In this document: one piece after another, positions 32,917 through 40,402 of the stretch
How positions within the stretch are numbered: the first letter of the stretch is position 1
Layout of the letters: every line of letters begins with the position of its first letter
NCBI GenBank assembly: GCA_029961745.1
Contig: CP124680.1
Coordinates: forward strand, 1,240,001 to 1,304,000
Origin: Nocardioides sp. L-11A
Lineage (GTDB): Bacteria; Actinomycetota; Actinomycetes; Propionibacteriales; Nocardioidaceae
Reading direction: 5' to 3'
DNA length: 64,000 nt
The notes under the pieces: model-generated
Databases searched by the model: none
Seen by the model: only the letters and a program-made list of their open reading frames with translations
What the model was told of the DNA's origin: nothing
Position numbers and translations under genes: made by a program

Positions 32917-34262
32917 GCATCCGACGCACCACGCGACCGCGGCGTCGTCGTACCGGTCGCTGGGCCGCGGCCGGCGCGGCGCTGGCGTTCGTCCTGTCCG
33001 GATGCGGCCTCGGCGGCGGCATCTACGACGTGCCGCTGCCCGGCGGCGCCGACGTCGGCAGCGACCCGATGACCATCACCGTCGACTTCACCGACGTGGT
33101 CGACCTGGTGCCGCAGAGCAGCGTCAAGGTCTCCAATATCGCCGTCGGCCGGGTCTCGAAGATCGAGCTCAACCCCGACGGGCTCAGCGCCCGGGTCACC
33201 CTGGTGATCCGCAACGACCTGGATCTCCCCGAGAACACCGCCGCCCGACTGCAGCAGTCCTCGCTGCTGGGCGAGAAGTACGTCGCGCTGGTGCGGCCCG
33301 CCACGCCGGCCGGCGGGGACGAGCTGCGCACCGGCTCCCACATCGAGCTCGCCGCGACCAGTCAGGTCGCCGAGGTCGAGCAGGTCCTCGGCGCCGTCTC
33401 GACGGTGCTCAACGGCGGTGCGGTGGGCAAGTTCCAGGAGATCTCCCGCGAGCTGCAGAAGGTCGCCGACGGACGGCCCGAGCAGATCCGCGACTTCCTG
33501 CGCACCACCCGGGTCTTCGTGGAGAGCCTCGACGCGCGCAAGGACGCGATCGCCGACGCCCTCGAGTCGCTGGCGGACCTGTCCACGACGCTCGACGGCG
33601 ACCGGGACAAGATCGCCACCGCGCTCGAGGGGCTCAGTCCCGGCATGAAGGTCCTGGCCGAGCAGCGGCCGCAGCTGGTGGCGATGCTCGAGTCCCTCCA
33701 GCAGCTCAGCACCGTCACGATGCGCACCATGAACGCGGCGAAGGAGGACATGATCGAGGACTTCCGGCTGCTCGAGCCGATCCTCAAGAACCTCGCCGCC
33801 GCCGGTGACGCCCTGCCCGAGTCACTGCAGATCCTGCTCACCTATCCGTTCCCCGACGCCGTGCTCGGCGCGATCAAGGGCGACTACCTCAACGCCTTCG
33901 TGACGACCAACTACAGCTCGCTGCCCCCCGGCTGCGCGGCGATGGGCTGCCCGTGGGCCCAGCCCGGCTTCGACCTCGGCGCCATGGCGTCCGGGCGGCC
34001 GGCGCTGGCGCCGCGCGGCTCCGCTGAGGCGCCGCCGCCCACGACCGAGGGGAAGGCTCCGGCCACGGAGTCGCCGTCGGGCGCGCCGTCCTCGTCGCCG
34101 ACGGCGGGCTCCTCGCCGTCGCCGTCGCTGCTGCCGCCGACGGACTCCCCGGTGCCGGGCATCCCGACGCCGACGCTGCAGGTGCCCAAGCCCAGCGGCA
34201 CCGCGAGTCCGACCGGACCGACCGGCGCACCGTCGTCCACTCCGACCGCTACGGAGGACTGA
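32913..34262 (+). CDS. mceE: Mce family lipoprotein, MceE position
   Basis: A 449-residue Mce lipoprotein. The signal peptide ends in a lipobox (FVLSGCG) with the lipidated Cys near residue 30, the hallmark of the fifth Mce protein in each operon. The MlaD-type domain (VDFTDVVDLVPQSSVKVSNIAVGRVSKIEL, SLLGEKYVALV) and helical stalk follow. A Ser/Pro/Thr-rich disordered tail starts near 360. It shares one base with the MceF start. Confidence 0.93.
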   Translation: MSIRRTTRPRRRRTGRWAAAGAALAFVLSGCGLGGGIYDVPLPGGADVGSDPMTITVDFTDVVDLVPQSSVKVSNIAVGRVSKIELNPDGLSARVTLVIRNDLDLPENTAARLQQSSLLGEKYVALVRPATPAGGDELRTGSHIELAATSQVAEVEQVLGAVSTVLNGGAVGKFQEISRELQKVADGRPEQIRDFLRTTRVFVESLDARKDAIADALESLADLSTTLDGDRDKIATALEGLSPGMKVLAEQRPQLVAMLESLQQLSTVTMRTMNAAKEDMIEDFRLLEPILKNLAAAGDALPESLQILLTYPFPDAVLGAIKGDYLNAFVTTNYSSLPPGCAAMGCPWAQPGFDLGAMASGRPALAPRGSAEAPPPTTEGKAPATESPSGAPSSSPTAGSSPSPSLLPPTDSPVPGIPTPTLQVPKPSGTASPTGPTGAPSSTPTATED

Positions 34263-35419
34263 TGCTCAACATCACCGCCAAGGCCAAGCTGTTCGTCTTC
34301 ATGGCGCTCGCGATGGTGACCACCACCTTCCTCGCGGCCCAGTACGTCGGCCTGGACCGCTATGTCGGCGGCTACCGCGTCACCGTCGACCTCACCGAGG
34401 CCGGCGGCCTGTTCGACAACAGCGAGGTCACCTACCGCGGCGTCCCGGTCGGGCGGGTCGAGAGCCTGGTCGCCACCGGCGACGGCGCCCGCGCCGTGGT
34501 CCGGATCAAGCCCGGCTCGCCCGACATCCCGGCCGACGTGGAGGCGCGGGTCGTCAACCGCTCGGCGATCGGCGAGCAGTACCTCGACCTGCGCGGTGGG
34601 CCGCTCGGCGGCGACAAGTTGGGCGAGGGGGACCGGCTGAGCGTGCGCGCCGACGGCCTGCCGCCGTCGCTCGACGGACTGCTGCGCAGCGGGCGGGACT
34701 TCGTGGCGTCGGTGCCCTCCGAGGCGCTGACCACGGTCATCGACGAGACCTACGACTTCTCGCGCGGCAACGGCCAGCACATGGCCCGCCTGGTCGAGAC
34801 GTCCTCGGAGTTCGCCCGCACGGCGGACAAGAACTTCCTGGTCTCGGCCAGCCTGATCCGCAGCTCCGGCACGGTCCTGGCCACCCAGGAGGCGTCGGCG
34901 GAGAGCTTCCAGAGCTTCAGCGAGGACATGTCGCTGCTGGCCCATGCCCTCGCCGAGCAGGACGACTCGTGGCGCAAGCTGATCGAGCAGACTCCGGCTG
35001 CCGCGCGCGAGCTCGGCACCCTGTTCTCGACCGTCGGACAGCCGCTCGGTGACCTGATGGGCAACCTGGTCTCGACGGCGCAGGTCTTCGGCACCAATGC
35101 GGCGGGGGTCCGCGAGACCCTGATCAAGCTGCCCGAGGGCATCAGCATCACCTACGCCGTGATGACCGCCAAGGGCCTGCGGATGGGTGTCACGCCCACC
35201 TTCTTCAACCCGCTGCCGTGCGTGACCGGCTATGGTGCGACCGAGATGCGCCCAGGCCTGGACACCAGCCCCGGCAAGCCGTTCAACCTCGAGGCCGGCT
35301 GCACCGCCCCCGCCGCGGGCGGCAACGTCCGCGGGCCGAGCGCGGTGCCGAAGGGCAAGCGGCCGGTCGACGTGGACCTGACCGGCAGCCTGGAGGACCT
35401 GATGGGAGGGACGCCGTGA
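34262..35419 (+). CDS. mceF: Mce family protein, MceF position
   Basis: A 385-residue Mce protein, last of the six. The anchor helix is at about 8-28; the MlaD-type domain has VDLTEAGGLFDNSEVTYRGVPVGRVESL and SAIGEQYLDLRGG. The stalk runs to about 300, then YAVMTAKGLRMGVTPTFFNPLPC and a short disordered tail. It overlaps the next gene by 4 bases (GTGA). Confidence 0.9.
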   Translation: MLNITAKAKLFVFMALAMVTTTFLAAQYVGLDRYVGGYRVTVDLTEAGGLFDNSEVTYRGVPVGRVESLVATGDGARAVVRIKPGSPDIPADVEARVVNRSAIGEQYLDLRGGPLGGDKLGEGDRLSVRADGLPPSLDGLLRSGRDFVASVPSEALTTVIDETYDFSRGNGQHMARLVETSSEFARTADKNFLVSASLIRSSGTVLATQEASAESFQSFSEDMSLLAHALAEQDDSWRKLIEQTPAAARELGTLFSTVGQPLGDLMGNLVSTAQVFGTNAAGVRETLIKLPEGISITYAVMTAKGLRMGVTPTFFNPLPCVTGYGATEMRPGLDTSPGKPFNLEAGCTAPAAGGNVRGPSAVPKGKRPVDVDLTGSLEDLMGGTP

Positions 35420-36027
35420 CGGAGGGACGGAACGCACCCGCCGAGGCCGCGGAGGAGTCGGAGCCCGACGTACGCCCGTCGGTCGTGGTGCTGGGCGCGG
35501 ACGACGCCGTGGCCGCCTCGCGACGCCCCCGCCTGGGGAACTGGGCGTGGCTCGTGCTCGCCGCCGGCGTCGTCGCCCTGGTGGCGGCGTACCTGTCCTG
35601 GAGTGGGGCCGACGACGACCCCGCGCTGGCACGCGCGGAGCTGCGTGACCTGGCCGTCATCGAGGGCACGGCCGCGATCGAGACGATGAACTCGATGGAC
35701 TACCGCGACGTCGAGGCGGGCCTGGAGGCCTGGCGCTCGGTCACCACGGGTGTGCTGCGCGACCAGCTGGCCGCGATCGCCGCCGACGAGCGCGAGCTCC
35801 TGGCCGACCAGGGCAAGGTCGCCTCCGGCCGGGTCGTGGAGGCCGCGCTCACCGAGCTCACCGACCGCACCGCCACCATGATCGCGGCCGTGGAGGTCAC
35901 CGTCGCCGACAAGGACCCCGCCCAGGAGCCGACCGTGAAACGGAACCGCTACAGCGCCGACCTCGTCCTGGTCGACGGCCACTGGCTGCTCGAGAACCTC
36001 GCCCAGGTCCCGGTGACCACCTCATGA
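35416..36027 (+). CDS. Mce-associated membrane protein 1
   Basis: A 203-residue single-pass protein. The N-terminus is acidic and disordered; one helix lies at about 44-63 (WLVLAAGVVALVAAYL). The outside domain resembles Mce-associated (Mas) proteins with an NTF2-like fold, including AIETMNSMDYRDVEAGLEAW and SADLVLVDGHWLLENL. Mas proteins stabilise Mce complexes in mycobacteria; here the role is inferred from position. Confidence 0.83.
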   Translation: MTEGRNAPAEAAEESEPDVRPSVVVLGADDAVAASRRPRLGNWAWLVLAAGVVALVAAYLSWSGADDDPALARAELRDLAVIEGTAAIETMNSMDYRDVEAGLEAWRSVTTGVLRDQLAAIAADERELLADQGKVASGRVVEAALTELTDRTATMIAAVEVTVADKDPAQEPTVKRNRYSADLVLVDGHWLLENLAQVPVTTS

Positions 36028-36554
36028 CGGTCATGACGCGATCCGGCAACCGGACCCGGCTCGCCCAGGCGCTCGCGCTGGTGGTCGCCGTCGTCCTGAT
36101 CGGCGTCGCCGCGGTGCTCGCCGTACGGGCGCAGGCGCTGCGCGACGACCCAGCGCTGGCCAACCGCGCCCTGCTCGACGAGGCCGCCGCCCGGGGCGTG
36201 ACGACCGAGGTCTCCCGGGGGCTCGCCCAGGTGTTCAGCTACGACTGGTCGCAGCCCGGGATCACCGAGGCCGCGGCCGACGAGCTGCTCTCCGGCCAGG
36301 CGCGGAAGGAGTACGACACCCTCTTCGCCAGCCTCCAGGAGCGCGCTCCCGACCAGAAGCTCACCCTGAGCACCCAGGTCCAGGTGGCCGGCGTCCAGCG
36401 CCTCACCGAGACCGAGGCGACCCTGCTGGTCTTCCTCGACCAGTCCAGCAGCCGGGCCGAGGACGAGGAGTCCTCGGTGTCGGCCGCCCAGCTACGGGTG
36501 GACGCCGAGCGCAAGGGGCGCTCGTGGGTGATCACGGCCCTCGATCCGCTGTGA
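36024..36554 (+). CDS. Mce-associated membrane protein 2
   Basis: A 176-residue single-pass protein with an N-terminal helix at about 14-36 (AQALALVVAVVLIGVAAVLAV) and an outside domain similar in plan to the preceding protein (TTEVSRGLAQVFSYDWSQPG, LLVFLDQSSSR, GRSWVITALDPL). It overlaps the preceding gene by 4 bases and is the last gene of the mce operon. The convergent XRE gene ends 22 bases away. Confidence 0.83.
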   Translation: MTVMTRSGNRTRLAQALALVVAVVLIGVAAVLAVRAQALRDDPALANRALLDEAAARGVTTEVSRGLAQVFSYDWSQPGITEAAADELLSGQARKEYDTLFASLQERAPDQKLTLSTQVQVAGVQRLTETEATLLVFLDQSSSRAEDEESSVSAAQLRVDAERKGRSWVITALDPL

Positions 36555-36576
36555 CGGCCCGCCGCGGGGCCCGGGC

Positions 36577-36870
36577 TCAGGCGCCGTGCGTCAGATCGGG
36601 TGCCCAGGTGGGGAGCAGCGAGCTGAGCGAGACGCCCAGTGCCTGGCTCAGCGCCATCGTGTTGCGCAGGCTCATGTTGGCCGGCGACCCGGGCTTCGAC
36701 TCGCCCTTCTCGTACTGGCGATAGGTGTTGGCGGCGATCCCGGCACGTTGCGCGACGCGCTCCTGGCTCAGCCCGGAGTCGTGACGGGCCCGCTGGAGGT
36801 TGACGCCGATCTCGCGGACGTAGGCATCCCAGGAGTGGTCGGCGGACGAGGAGGACACGGGGTCAAGCAT
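36577..36870 (-). CDS. XRE-family helix-turn-helix regulator, copy 2
   Basis: A 97-residue single-domain regulator related to copy 1 at 14108. The helix-turn-helix covers REIGVNLQRARHDSGLSQERVA through GIAANTYRQYEKGESKPG, and it ends WAPDLTHGA. ATG 36870 was chosen because it gives a length like copy 1; GTG 36888 is also in frame. A 14-bp palindrome identical in core to a copy-1 site lies just upstream. It is divergent from the second DUF6907-like gene. Confidence 0.87.
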   Translation of the reverse strand: MLDPVSSSSADHSWDAYVREIGVNLQRARHDSGLSQERVAQRAGIAANTYRQYEKGESKPGSPANMSLRNTMALSQALGVSLSSLLPTWAPDLTHGA

Positions 36871-36894
36871 GCCGAGAATCACCGACACAGATGT

Positions 36895-36908
36895 ACATAC
36901 TGGTATGT
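36895..36908. promoter_or_regulatory. ACATAC-TG-GTATGT operator of XRE/DUF6907 cassette 2
   Basis: A 14-bp palindrome. Its 12-base core CATACTGGTATG is the exact reverse complement of 14059-14070 in cassette 1. It lies 25 bases from ATG 36870 and 118 from the DUF6907-like gene. Confidence 0.65.
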
Positions 36909-37025
36909 GGATATCTGGTGAGCGGAGCGCTCTGTGGACAACGTCCGGCCGACGGCGGCAGCTGTCGGGGCTGGTTCCTAGTCTTCAGAGACCGTCACCA
37001 TCCGCCCGGACTCCGGAGGCAGATC

Positions 37026-37397
37026 ATGGAGAGCTCGCGCCCCACCTGGCTCGATGAGCCGTGTCCGTCGTGGTGCCTCCGGGAGCACGACGAGGACGAC
37101 CACCCGGAGGACCGGGAGCACCGCGGCGAGCCGGTGGACCTCGCGGTGGTTGCCACGGGTGAGGATGCTGTACCCGTGACCGATGCCCTGGCCCCGCTCG
37201 ATCTCATCGTGCAGCTCCACCGTCGCGTCGGTGCGCCGGTGGAGTGGGTCAGCATCGAGCCGGCCGAGGCGCGTCAGCCCCGGCTGGCGCTCACGCGCGG
37301 CTCGGCCCGCGCCCTGGCGACCGCGCTGCGCCGGGTCGAGGGCCACCCGGGACCGGGGTCCCTGGTCGAGATCCCGGACGATTTGTCATCTGGATGA
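37026..37397 (+). CDS. DUF6907-like protein, copy 2
   Basis: A 123-residue protein related to the one at 13610. It shares the metal-site-like cluster EPCPSWCLREHDEDDHPED, the middle segment LDLIVQLHRRVGAPVEWVSIEPAEARQPRL and the Ser/Ala-rich helix that follows. It is 13 residues longer at the C-terminus. Function unknown. Its last codons overlap the TTGTCA-N6-TGACAA repeat that precedes PucR-2. Confidence 0.8.
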   Translation: MESSRPTWLDEPCPSWCLREHDEDDHPEDREHRGEPVDLAVVATGEDAVPVTDALAPLDLIVQLHRRVGAPVEWVSIEPAEARQPRLALTRGSARALATALRRVEGHPGPGSLVEIPDDLSSG

Positions 37398-37400
37398 CAA
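37383..37400. promoter_or_regulatory. Operator-like repeat TTGTCA-TCTGGA-TGACAA ahead of PucR-2
   Basis: The arms extend to 8 bp each (TTGTCATC / GATGACAA). It overlaps the stop codon of the DUF6907-like gene and lies 64 bases before PucR-2, a typical place for auto-regulation. Confidence 0.6.
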
Positions 37401-37464
37401 CTGAGGACAGGTGCCCGGAGCGCGTCGACCGCGCGTGAGCAACGATCAGGACAGGAGTGAGACT

Positions 37465-38742
37465 GTGACCGGTGACACAGAGCGTCCAGGGGGAGGCGGT
37501 GATCAGAGGGAGGGTGCCGTGCCGGATGCAGCGATGCAGATGGACTCCTCGGAGACCGCCCGGCTCGTCCTCCCCGCCGTCCGCCGCCGGCTGCCGCGCA
37601 TCGCCCAACAGGTCACCGAGGAGATCCGCTCCACCGTCCCGGGGTTCGCCGACAGCGACCACCGCCAACAGCTGGTCTCCACCGCCGTCAACAGCGCCGC
37701 GGCCTACTTCCTGGGCAGCGCCCTGGGCGAGCCGGTCTCCTCGATGGCCTCCGACGACCTGTTCCGCAAGATGGGCTTCCGGGAGGGCGGGCTGGGCGCG
37801 GACCTGTCCTCCCTGGACAGCGCGGTCCGGGTCGCCGCCGGCACCTACTGGGCCGAGATCCGGGTCGAGGCGGCGCGACTGGGCGTCTCGCCGTACGCGC
37901 TGGAGGACCTCCGCGACGCCCTCGACGGATACGTCGACCACCTGCTCGGCCAGGCGCGCCAGGGCCACGAGGCCGGCAGCACCGCGCGCGAGCAGGACAG
38001 CGGGCTCGCCCGCCGCCGGCTCGTCGACGGGCTGCTCGCCGGAGCGGACCCCGACGACCTCGAGGCGTACGCCGACGTGGCGCTCTGGCCGCTCCCGCCG
38101 CTGCTGGTCGTGGCGGCCGTCGAGCTTCCGGGGGGTGCGCGGCTCGACCCGAGTGTGCTTCCCTCCACTGTGCTGTGTCGGACCGCACCGGGGCGGGCCG
38201 CATTGATCACGAGCGAGGACGTCATGGCGGATGCCATCGCCACCGTCAGGAGCCAGTTGCCCGCGGCACGGTTCGCGGTCTGCTGGCCGGTCGAGCCGCG
38301 GGACGCATCCGCCGCCTACCGCTGGACCCAGCGTGCCCTGGCGCTGGCGAGCAAGGGCATCCTGCCGGCCCGCCCGGTCCTCGACTGCCGGGCCTACCGC
38401 ACCGAGATCTGGCTCCACGCCGAGCCGGTGATGCGCCGGCAGCTGGCCCAGGAGCTGCTGCAGCCGCTGCTCGAGGAGACCCCCAACTCCCGCGAGATCC
38501 TGTCCGAGACGCTGCTGGTCTGGCTGGAGACCCGCGACAGCGCCCCGGCGATCGCCGCCCGTCTGGGGGTCCACCCGCAGACGGTGCGCTACCGCTGGCG
38601 CCGCATCAACCAGCTCTTCGGCGAGGCGCTGCACGATCCGGAGTACGTCGTCCAGCTGACCCTCGTCCTCAAGGCCAGCATCGCGCTGTGGGTCGCGGGG
38701 GACCAGAGCGACTTCGAGCGCTACTCGGGACGCGTTCAGTGA
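37465..38742 (+). CDS. PucR/CdaR-type transcriptional regulator 2
   Basis: A 425-residue regulator matching PucR-1 in length and layout. The C-terminal helix-turn-helix is IAARLGVHPQTVRYRWRRINQLFG, and the preceding PLLEETPNSREILSETLLVWLETR also matches its partner. The middle (ALWPLPPLLVVAAVELPGG) is the GGDEF-like sensing part. GTG 37465 was chosen because AGGAG precedes it by 7 bases; GTG 37411 and 37435 are in frame but lack this. The TTGTCA-N6-TGACAA repeat lies 64 bases upstream. It overlaps the next gene by 4 bases. Confidence 0.9.
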   Translation: MTGDTERPGGGGDQREGAVPDAAMQMDSSETARLVLPAVRRRLPRIAQQVTEEIRSTVPGFADSDHRQQLVSTAVNSAAAYFLGSALGEPVSSMASDDLFRKMGFREGGLGADLSSLDSAVRVAAGTYWAEIRVEAARLGVSPYALEDLRDALDGYVDHLLGQARQGHEAGSTAREQDSGLARRRLVDGLLAGADPDDLEAYADVALWPLPPLLVVAAVELPGGARLDPSVLPSTVLCRTAPGRAALITSEDVMADAIATVRSQLPAARFAVCWPVEPRDASAAYRWTQRALALASKGILPARPVLDCRAYRTEIWLHAEPVMRRQLAQELLQPLLEETPNSREILSETLLVWLETRDSAPAIAARLGVHPQTVRYRWRRINQLFGEALHDPEYVVQLTLVLKASIALWVAGDQSDFERYSGRVQ

Positions 38743-39788
38743 AACCGCTCATCCTGCTCCTCGTCCTGCTCCCGGCGATGGTCGGCCTCCTGCTGCCACT
38801 GCCGGGATGGCTGGCCTTGCGCCGCTCGCGGCAGCAGGGCGTCGGGTTCCGCGACCTCTCCGCCCTGCAGGCGGCCCGGCGGGTCGACACCGTCCTCCTC
38901 GACCGCTGGGGCACGATCACCACCGGCGAGCTGGTGGTCAGCGACATCGACCCGATCGAGGAGGGCAACGAGCGCAACCTGCGGTGGTTCGCCGCCGCGC
39001 TCGAGCATGCCGCCGACGATCATCCGGTGGCGCGCGCGATCGCCCGCCTCGCCGGCCCGGGGCGCCTCACCGGGGTCGAGTCCTTCCCCGGGCGGGGCAT
39101 CAGCGGCGCCGTCGACCGGCACCCGGTCCGGGTGGGCACCCCCGGCTGGCTCGGCATGGAGGAGCGCGACGGTCTCGGGAAGACCATCGGCGTCGAGGTC
39201 GACCACCGCCCGTTCGGCTACCTCACCGTCACCGACCAGGTCCGGGCCGATGCCGCGCTTGCGGTCGCCCGGCTGCGGGCCGCCGGGATCCAGCCGATCC
39301 TCCTCTCCGACGGCACCCCCCACGACACCGAGCACCTGGCGCAGACCTGCGGCATCGACAAGTGGCTCCTCGGCAAGGACCCCGCCCACCGCGAGCAGCT
39401 GGTCCGCGACCAGCGCGGCGGTGGCCACACCGTCGCGCTCGTCGCGCGCGACGCCGGCAACGCCGCCGCCCTGGCGGCGGCCGACCTCGCCTTCACCGAC
39501 GTCCCCGACCCCGAGGCCGCGGCCGGCCCGGGCGAAGGCCTCGTCCCGGATGCGCGCCTCGAGGACCTGGACGCCCAACGGGTGGCCCGCGCCCTCGAGC
39601 TCGCCCGCGCCCTCCCGGGCGTGGTGGCCCGGACCCGGGCCGCCGGCGTGCTGCTCACCGGCGTCGGAGCCCTGCTCGCCGGCCTCGGCCAGCTGAGCCT
39701 TCCCGGCGCTCTGGGCTGCGCGGCGCTCGGCGCCCTCGTCGTGGCCCTGGTGGCGGTGTGGTCGCTGGAGCGCCGCCGGCTCAGATGA
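38739..39788 (+). CDS. Degenerate P-type ATPase-like membrane protein
   Basis: A 349-residue protein that looks like the cytoplasmic core and flanking helices of a P1B metal-transport ATPase. Helices lie at about 3-25, before AARRVDTVLLD, and at about 305-340. The phosphorylation motif DKTGT is DRWGT (Asp55 kept, Lys and Thr lost). The nucleotide-domain HP motif is present (DDHPVARAI), but the hinge GDGxND is replaced by ARDAGN. There is no upstream metal-binding or CPx helix. It starts at GTG 38739, overlapping PucR-2 by 4 bases. It cannot be a normal pump; a regulatory or sensing role is my inference. Confidence 0.8.
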   Translation: MKPLILLLVLLPAMVGLLLPLPGWLALRRSRQQGVGFRDLSALQAARRVDTVLLDRWGTITTGELVVSDIDPIEEGNERNLRWFAAALEHAADDHPVARAIARLAGPGRLTGVESFPGRGISGAVDRHPVRVGTPGWLGMEERDGLGKTIGVEVDHRPFGYLTVTDQVRADAALAVARLRAAGIQPILLSDGTPHDTEHLAQTCGIDKWLLGKDPAHREQLVRDQRGGGHTVALVARDAGNAAALAAADLAFTDVPDPEAAAGPGEGLVPDARLEDLDAQRVARALELARALPGVVARTRAAGVLLTGVGALLAGLGQLSLPGALGCAALGALVVALVAVWSLERRRLR

Positions 39789-40377
39789 CCCCGGCGGCCT
39801 CGGCGACCTCGCGGTAGGCGGCCGCCAGCGACGCGACCGTCTCGTGGGCGTTGAGACCGCTCGGGTTCGGCACGACCCACAGCTCGGCGCCCGCCCACAG
39901 GTCGTCGAGGGTCTCCGGCTGGCGGCCGGGCGTGGCCTTCGGCAGCCCGAAGGCGGTCCGGTACGCCGTGATGCCGGCGATCGCGACCACCCGCGGCCGG
40001 ACCCGCGCGACGAGCTCGGTCAACCGGACGCCGCCCTCCCGCAGCTCCTCGGCGCTCAGCTCCGAGGCCTTCGCCGTCGCGCGGTGCACCACATTGCTGA
40101 TCCCGATCCCGCGCTCGCGCATCATCGTGCGCTCGGCCTCGCCCATCCCGTCGGCGGGGTCGACCGGCTCGGTGATCACCCCGCCGAGCAGCAGCGCCGG
40201 GTAGAAGCGGTTGCCCGGGTGCGCGAAGTGGGTCTGCGTCGCGGCGGTCCACAGCCCCGGGTTGATGCCGACGAAGAGCAGCTTCAGCTGCTGGCCGGGA
40301 GCGTCGGGGAGCAGGTCGGGGACCTCGGCGTCGCGGAAGGACTCCAGCTCGGCTCGGGTGAAGGTGCGACGGGACAC
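39781..40377 (-). CDS. mug: Mismatch-specific DNA glycosylase (Mug family)
   Basis: A 198-residue uracil-DNA-glycosylase-superfamily enzyme that acts on G:U/T mismatches. The active-site segment LLFVGINPGLWTAATQTHFAHPGNRFYP and the late motif VVPNPSGLNAHET fit Mug. The middle RGIGISNVVHRATAKASEL is also typical. Its stop overlaps the convergent P-type ATPase-like gene by 8 bases. Confidence 0.92.
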   Translation of the reverse strand: MSRRTFTRAELESFRDAEVPDLLPDAPGQQLKLLFVGINPGLWTAATQTHFAHPGNRFYPALLLGGVITEPVDPADGMGEAERTMMRERGIGISNVVHRATAKASELSAEELREGGVRLTELVARVRPRVVAIAGITAYRTAFGLPKATPGRQPETLDDLWAGAELWVVPNPSGLNAHETVASLAAAYREVAEAAGVI

Positions 40378-40402
40378 GGGGCGAGCCTGTCACGATGTGC
40401 CG

